From the NCBI GenBank assembly GCA_039654915.1, contig CM077597.1, positions 84,632,001-84,696,000 of the forward strand: DNA of 64,000 nt, read 5' to 3'. The position numbers and the translations under genes were made by a program. The stretch comes from Aquilaria yunnanensis. Its lineage: Eukaryota; Streptophyta; Magnoliopsida; Malvales; Thymelaeaceae. Under the pieces are notes generated by a model that had not been told where the DNA came from, searched no databases, and was given only the letters and a program-made list of their open reading frames with translations. Positions 58,656 to 64,000 of the stretch are shown piece by piece (position 1 is the first letter of the stretch; each line of letters starts with the position of its first letter).

Positions 58656-60034
58656 ATGATTGATCCCTATTTGAAGATGATGCCAGCTTGTCTTCCATGG
58701 ATGCCTCTTTGCAGATTTTGTGAAGAGTAGCTAGGTCCTTCTTATCTAGAATCATACCAAGCCTTTTGTTTAACTCAAATGTTTTCTTAGCCTCTAACAA
58801 ATCTTTCAAGATAAAATTGCTCTTAAGCAGAATATTGGTGTCTAAAGTGGTATCATTAAAGCTGGCTCTATCTGCAACACAAAACGGGAAGACGCAGAGG
58901 AACAACCCTCATTGGATCTATTGCCAAATCTAATAATCTTGGGCTTACTATTAGGCACTCTATGAATCAAACTTAGAAAACCCTACTTAGGCCCAAAGGG
59001 ATGTTTGTGTTTGGGCCAGGTAGGTTTCTTTTAATCTTTAACTACTTCAGTACGAGCATCATTCTCATGAGAATTTAAAGAAATGACAACAAAGATCTGT
59101 TCATCATAAGACTCACCAACTAGTTCCTTGGGAACATGGTTATTTGAAAGCTTACCACTTCCCTAAACATCCACCTCATTCCTGCTAATGCCTTTTGATT
59201 TACCTGTTTAGTAATACTTCTTTTTGAATTTGAGTCACATGAAACTCCAAGTTGGTGCTTATCGTTAAGAGAACCACCAATACAATCTTCTTTTGAGCAT
59301 TATTCTCTTCCAAGTTAGCATTATTCTCTTCTAAGGTTGTCTCTTCAACTTCTTCTTCATCATCACTAGTCTCTTCCTCAAAGACACCTTCTTTGCTCAA
59401 CATCGAATCCCCATCTGAATCTAAGCTAATCAAGTTAATATGGTTGCCTAAAAGTGACGAGTAAAAGAAAAGCTTGCCATGCACTTAATCATGAATTGAA
59501 TCTTCAGTGACCCTAATAGTAAAGGTATCATCATCTACTTTCACCCAAATAAAATTAGAGTTGAGCTCAACATAACTTGTTTGAATCAAAACACGTCCAA
59601 ACCTTAAATTTTTGTTGGACCTCATATAAGGCTCGACCTTAATAACCCTACCCCATAACAAGGAAATGATAAAGAATAATTGTTTATTCTAACCATGAAT
59701 TGGAGCAACATCAATACAGAGCCAAAAGAATCTTTTATCCTTCACCAATGAGCGGCTCCATTTTGAAATACTGGTGAACCATTGGGAAAACCACTGAGCC
59801 CCATTAATCAGAGGATTTGTGAATCACCTATTTATGTCATGATATGAGGTAAAAATTGTCCACCTCCCTAGGAGAGTTGCATTCGATAAGGATTTTGTGG
59901 CCTTTTATTGCCTTCAGTCTGCATGGACCAACACCTTTATTATAAAAAATGCTCTAAATTCCATCCAATAAATCCAGGTTCTTGACAACCTTGACTATAA
60001 AGAATTTATCCATATTTTTTCACATTATATTGAA

Positions 60035-60376
60035 TTACATTCGATCCTTATCCACTTTTTTTTTTTCATCTCGTACCAATAAGACATCATCTCCATTACA
60101 TCTAGAGACCAAAACTGTATCTTTGAAGCTCTTAGGGGGGTTTCCATGACCTTTATGATGAATGTTGCTATGCCTAAAAGTAGAACTGTCATTAGCTTTA
60201 GTACTGGATTCTCTTCTATATTTAGCAACATTGGCTCTCAACTTGAAAGTTCTAATCCATATTTGATCTGGCAATTCCTCAAGATTAGGTTGCATCCCTT
60301 GTCTGAGAAACATGATGAAACTGAATCTGAAGCCAGCCTTGGTTTTTCTTTGATAGACAAAGACATCTAGCACCAC
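60035..60376 (-). pseudogene. LINE ORF1 (RRM-type) fragment
   Basis: 113 codons contain DVFVYQRKTKAGFRFSFIMF and LEELPDQIWIRTFKLRANVA, matching the RNA-recognition-motif region of plant LINE ORF1 proteins. A related acidic stretch with repeated LEENNA lies at 59484-59200 in another frame. Confidence 0.7.
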
Positions 60377-60571
60377 CCCTTATCTGGAAAAAATTTTATG
60401 AAGATCACCTTCAGCCCAAGAGTTGGGAAATTTTGCAAAGAAAAATGACTCTGTAACCCGGTTAAGGTTCTTCCAATCGACCCCAACATCCAGCATACCT
60501 TTATCATTCTAATTTATACTTGAATCACTGCTAAAATCATGAGGAAACAAATTGCCTTTCTCTCTCACTCA

Positions 60572-61990
60572 TGTTAGTGTTGTGCCCAAAAAGCCAATCA
60601 TGAGATGATTGTATTTTGTGCACATTGAGTCATGATATTTTATTAAGGCATTAATCCAGCAATTATGTTTGTTATTTTTGTTTCTGTGTAACGTAATAAA
60701 CATAATTGTAACCCTAGAACAATGATATTCTTAAATGTCCCTGGTCTAGTATTATTGTGGAGTGGGTTGCAATAATACATAACGACTAGCATATGTAGAG
60801 ACTAATATGAGATATGTAGTCTACATATGGGTACAAGTTGGAGAACTTGTGTACTGGGCCGACCCGCCATGAGAACACTACATGGATCGTTATATGAGTG
60901 CCATAAGTGATTCTCATAGTGATCATGGTATATGTAGTCCTTCGACCTAAGATCATGAAGGTTCCCTACATGTGAGTCACATACTTTGATACTTTCCTTT
61001 GTTGCTCGTAACTGAGTGAGCTTGAAGGAGGTCATTGGGTATGCCACATATCATGCGGAGGGATTTGTATGATCAAGATGGGATTTGTCCCTCCTATGTA
61101 ACGGGAGTGATATCTTCGGACCCTTTGATAGAGTAAGACTTAGAAAAATGCATGGCCATGCTCGGATGAGTTGATATACGATATCAATATCATCAGTTTA
61201 AGTTAGTCTACTCGATAATCAAGAAACCAAAGATTGGGCTATACGAGAGTGACACATTCCATGTCTCGTGCTTAGTCTTGATATCTTAGACAAAGGGACA
61301 ATGGCATATATCGGGGATGATCATAAAGGTTTAGTCAAATCATCGACAATCTTGTCACTTGGGTAACAATGATGTGTTGCTAGACACCGCTCATTGCTTA
61401 TGATCATAAATGTGATTTATGATCATTGCCAAGGTGGTAAGAGCCTATTCGGTCACACACATAGAGCTATTTGGGTCATTAGAGTGGATGGGCTAATAAT
61501 TTAGGTTTTGGTTTCACAATAATTTCATATTAAAAATGGGCCCAATAGTTGAGTCATTATTAAGCCCGAAATTAAAGCCTAATTGGATTAGGGCTTTGAA
61601 ACCCATTAGGCCTGGAAGTTGATTCTCACTATAAATACAACTTCTAGTGAGAAATTGGCAGCTCTCCTTGCCATAGCCGCCCAAAAGGACAGCCGCACTC
61701 TTCTCTTGCAATTCCTTGGAGGACGCAAGCTAGCACTGCGAGCACAAGAGAAACGCATATGCTAGGACACGGTGGAAGTGTGGTGATCCTGAGACGCTCG
61801 TGTGGATACCATAGAGAGCTTGAACACGTCAACTGTTCAAGTTTTTTGATTCGACTCTACAGTTGAGTGAGAGATCTCAACCGAAAATTAGGTATGAAAA
61901 TTTTTGAACACCCGATTTACCCTGTTTCACTTGGATCCTAAAGGGTTTCGGTTAAATTCCGCTGCGCTGTTTGGCTCCCGAAACCCAACA
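60572..61990 (+). repeat. Solo LTR, 1419 bp
   Basis: It begins TGTTAGTGTTGTGCCC and ends GAAACCCAACA (TGTT/AACA inverted ends). Flanks are ACTCA (60567-60571) and ACTCG (61991-61995), a 5-bp duplication with one change. CACTATAAATAC near 61629 is a good TATA box followed by a GC-richer leader-like stretch, as expected for U3-R-U5 on the plus strand. No primer site or coding region adjoins, so it is a solo LTR of unidentified lineage. Confidence 0.65.
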
Positions 61991-61995
61991 ACTCG

Positions 61996-62835
61996 CCCTC
62001 TCGCTTTCTCTCTCTCTCTCTATCATCTTTTAGTGTTATTATATGTATATATATGTATGTATGCATGTGTTGCTACTATAGCTCCTTGGTCAATCATCAA
62101 AACTACCAAAAGTAATTCTAGTCTCACTAACAACTTATAAACCTATTAAGTAAGAAATCAACGAAAGAATCAAGAATGCAAAACCTTGGCACCAATCAAC
62201 ATCTACTACCAAATTCCTACAGTTGATTATCAATGCATAGATGGATCAATCAAAACTTTGAATATTTATCGTTTGAGCTATTTTCCCTCTTTAGTCATCG
62301 TTAATTAGAAAATAAGTGATCTAATTAACCGTAATTGCTAAATAATCTAAGACAGGCGCTTTGATTTCATTCAACAATTACATTAAAATTTAGAGAGATT
62401 GATGAAACTAAATAATACAAACACAAGCGGTTGCATTTAATTTAGTTGAATGTTTTCCCTAAGATCTAATGATTTCTGACGCAGCAAATCAATAGACCCT
62501 AGTTGCTTCACAAATTGGAGAGACCAAACAATTAAGTATTTGATTTCTAACCCAGTTGTAGATTAAATTTGAATAACAACTGGTAAACCTCCTAGTATAT
62601 AAACGAAGCAATCTTAAAATTAATCATAAAAAAACATCCAATACTCAAAGTATTAATTGAATGAATAAAACAATTTTGATCTCACAATACTGAAGAATTT
62701 TGGGTTTCAGTTTTCTTTAACCAAGAATAAAATAAATCAGCTAGACATGACAATGGAAAATCATTAAAAAGAAAAGAAAATAAACAAGAAAAAAAAAAGA
62801 TGAAAGAGAGTTGGGGAAGGGAGGAGGCAACAGCA
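61996..62835. other. CT-rich and AT-rich stretch
   Basis: It starts with a TC microsatellite (about 61998-62024) and continues AT-rich. Part of it may be the remainder of the minus-strand LTR at 62836-63617, since the true far end of that LTR is not determined. No gene is seen. Confidence 0.4.
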
Positions 62836-63617
62836 GGTCCCTTTTTAATGAAATTACCCAAGTGTGCTAAAATTCACAAAATCCCCCTAACTTCCTATCC
62901 TATTCTAAAATTACCCCACACAAATAAAAAAGATTAAAAATAACTAGAATGCCTTAATATGCCTAGGATAACGGTGTTTTTCAACTGTAATTTTCACCCA
63001 CATGGTCTAGAAGCCTTCAAAATTAAACCAAATCAAAACTAGTTTTAGAGTTGTGAGCCAATAAATGCTCCAAAACATCAGCAGCAAATTCAAATTAAAA
63101 TTCAACCTTGATCTAGTGATTATCTCTCAAAACTCAAAGTATGGAAGTTGTGGAGCTCTTTCTTAGCTTTGAAATGACACTTGAATCACATAAAACGGAC
63201 ATCTACAGCCAAATATATTCCCAAAATACCACAATTACTTCTGAGCCAGCAATGACGCGCAAATCGCGACTTTGAAGATGAATTTGACCCCCTTAATGTG
63301 CCGATTGGGTTTTATAGTCTCATATGATTTGTAGCTCCAAATGTTAGCTTTCCAATGGATCAATAATCACTCAATTCCGATCTCTGTAGCTCAAGATATG
63401 ATTTTTCTACTAGAATATCACCAATCTGTCAAAATCCTGAAAAAACACAACCAAATTAAATCTTGTAAAATTGCAATTTAAATCCACTTCTAATCAATTG
63501 AGTTCAAATATGCTCTAAGCTATAAAACATAGTCAAAATATATTTTTAAGATTTAAAAAGCATTAAAACATACTAAATCTGAAAGAAATAAATATAACAA
63601 ATGTAAGCTTATCAAAT
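62836..63617 (-). repeat. LTR of an unidentified retrotransposon (copy 2)
   Basis: It is a direct repeat of 1-757 with substitutions and short indels. The minus-strand start TGATAAGCTTAC (63617) is preceded by GGAGGAATT-type purine sequence, as for a 3' LTR. The opposite end may lie further left than 62836. Confidence 0.55.
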
Positions 63618-64000
63618 TCCTCCACACTTAGTTTTTGCTCGTGTTCGAGCAAACCTCAAAGTGAAAGAAATCTGAGAAAGAAAGAAAAATAATTTTAAGC
63701 TAAACAGAGTAAGATAATATCACATCCAAGGTGACAAGTGTTCTAACAAGTGTAGTCCAAAGTGTTCTTTGACCATACTCATGTTTCTAGTACCCTTTTT
63801 AGTAAAGATTGACTTTTGCCTTAGGAGAAGACCTCCTACCTACTTCAATATCCAGAAACAACAGAGTAGCAACTTTTTCTTTATCGAAACACAACAATTT
63901 CAACCTTTTTTTTTTTCTTCTCAAGTGGTTCAAATCATCCATTAACCAAACAAACCACATAATCAACTTAATAAGCCCATAGTCTAACATGGTTTAAATA
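63618..64000 (-). other. Probable internal retrotransposon sequence at window edge
   Basis: It lies on the internal side of the minus-strand LTR. A 63-codon minus-strand frame (63990-63799) carries no recognised domain. Confidence 0.3.

Larger units (their letters stand above)
56020..60570 (-). mobile_element. Decayed LINE (plant L1-like non-LTR retrotransposon)
   Basis: Reading on the minus strand: ORF1 with an RRM-like part (60376-60035), an acidic stretch (59484-59200), endonuclease motifs (about 58650-57960), reverse transcriptase (about 57690-57200), further RT sequence (57154-56969), a zinc-binding end (about 56468-56214), and a tail that is T-rich on the plus strand (56018-56036). The order is that of plant L1 elements. 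Many stops and frameshifts interrupt every part, so it is inactive. Target duplications were not found. A solo LTR lies at its 5' edge. Confidence 0.82.

Overview
The window is AT-rich plant nuclear DNA, probably from a flowering plant with a repeat-rich genome. Nearly all of it is transposable elements, many nested. The evidence is plant chromovirus LTR retrotransposons primed by initiator tRNA-Met, a plant-type CACTA element with Transposase_24 and DUF4216 genes, Stowaway and hAT elements, a plant LINE and a U6 snRNA sequence. I see one plausible intact cellular gene, a small two-intron gene at 41.0-41.8 kb, and a broken copy of it at 49.8-50.5 kb.

Layout. 1-757: fragment of an LTR that recurs at 62.8-63.6 kb. 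1843-19200: a young tandem Ty3/gypsy chromovirus (Tekay/Del-like) arranged LTR-internal-LTR-internal-LTR. Its three 2523-bp LTRs are nearly identical and one 5-bp target duplication (GTTTG) flanks the whole array. 19.2-24.7 kb: an older DNA-transposon remnant, a minisatellite and a diverged minus-strand LTR. 24741-25649: a head-to-head composite of a miniature retrotransposon (TRIM) with target duplication AGATA. 26.2-27.8 kb: first copy of a segmental duplication. 28963-38998: a four-level nest, hAT-like element > TRIM composite > CACTA > chromovirus solo LTR, with a target duplication visible at each level. 39.7-40.7 kb: LINE scraps. 41.0-45.8 kb: the gene and the second copy of the segmental duplication, carrying insertions for which the first copy is the empty site. 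46344-55096: a large composite bounded by TRIM LTRs and ATCAT, containing a U6 snRNA copy trapped between opposed TRIM LTRs, the pseudogene copy and a 3.36-kb LTR. 56.0-60.6 kb: a decayed minus-strand LINE. 60572-61990: a solo LTR. 62.8-64.0 kb: the second copy of the starting LTR and adjoining internal sequence.

Most interesting points. (1) The 165-bp TRIM LTR holds a sequence matching the plant snRNA upstream element (RTCCCACATCG) in 10 of 11 bases, followed 26 bases later by TATATA, the arrangement of Pol III-type U6 promoters. (2) One TRIM cluster contains a nearly full-length U6 snRNA whose 3' oligo-T end runs straight into antisense TRIM PBS/LTR sequence, as expected if U6 RNA had primed reverse transcription. 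(3) Two TRIM insertions are palindromic with both 3' LTRs outward, yet each has a single target duplication. (4) The chromovirus LTR carries a cluster of CpG-rich palindromes and a conserved hairpin, both shared with an older solo LTR.

How the parts work together: the chromovirus units carry gag-pol, but both share a nonsense codon in integrase and one also has a frameshift, so neither looks autonomous. The CACTA keeps accessory genes without a visible catalytic transposase. The TRIMs are non-coding and depend on enzymes supplied in trans.
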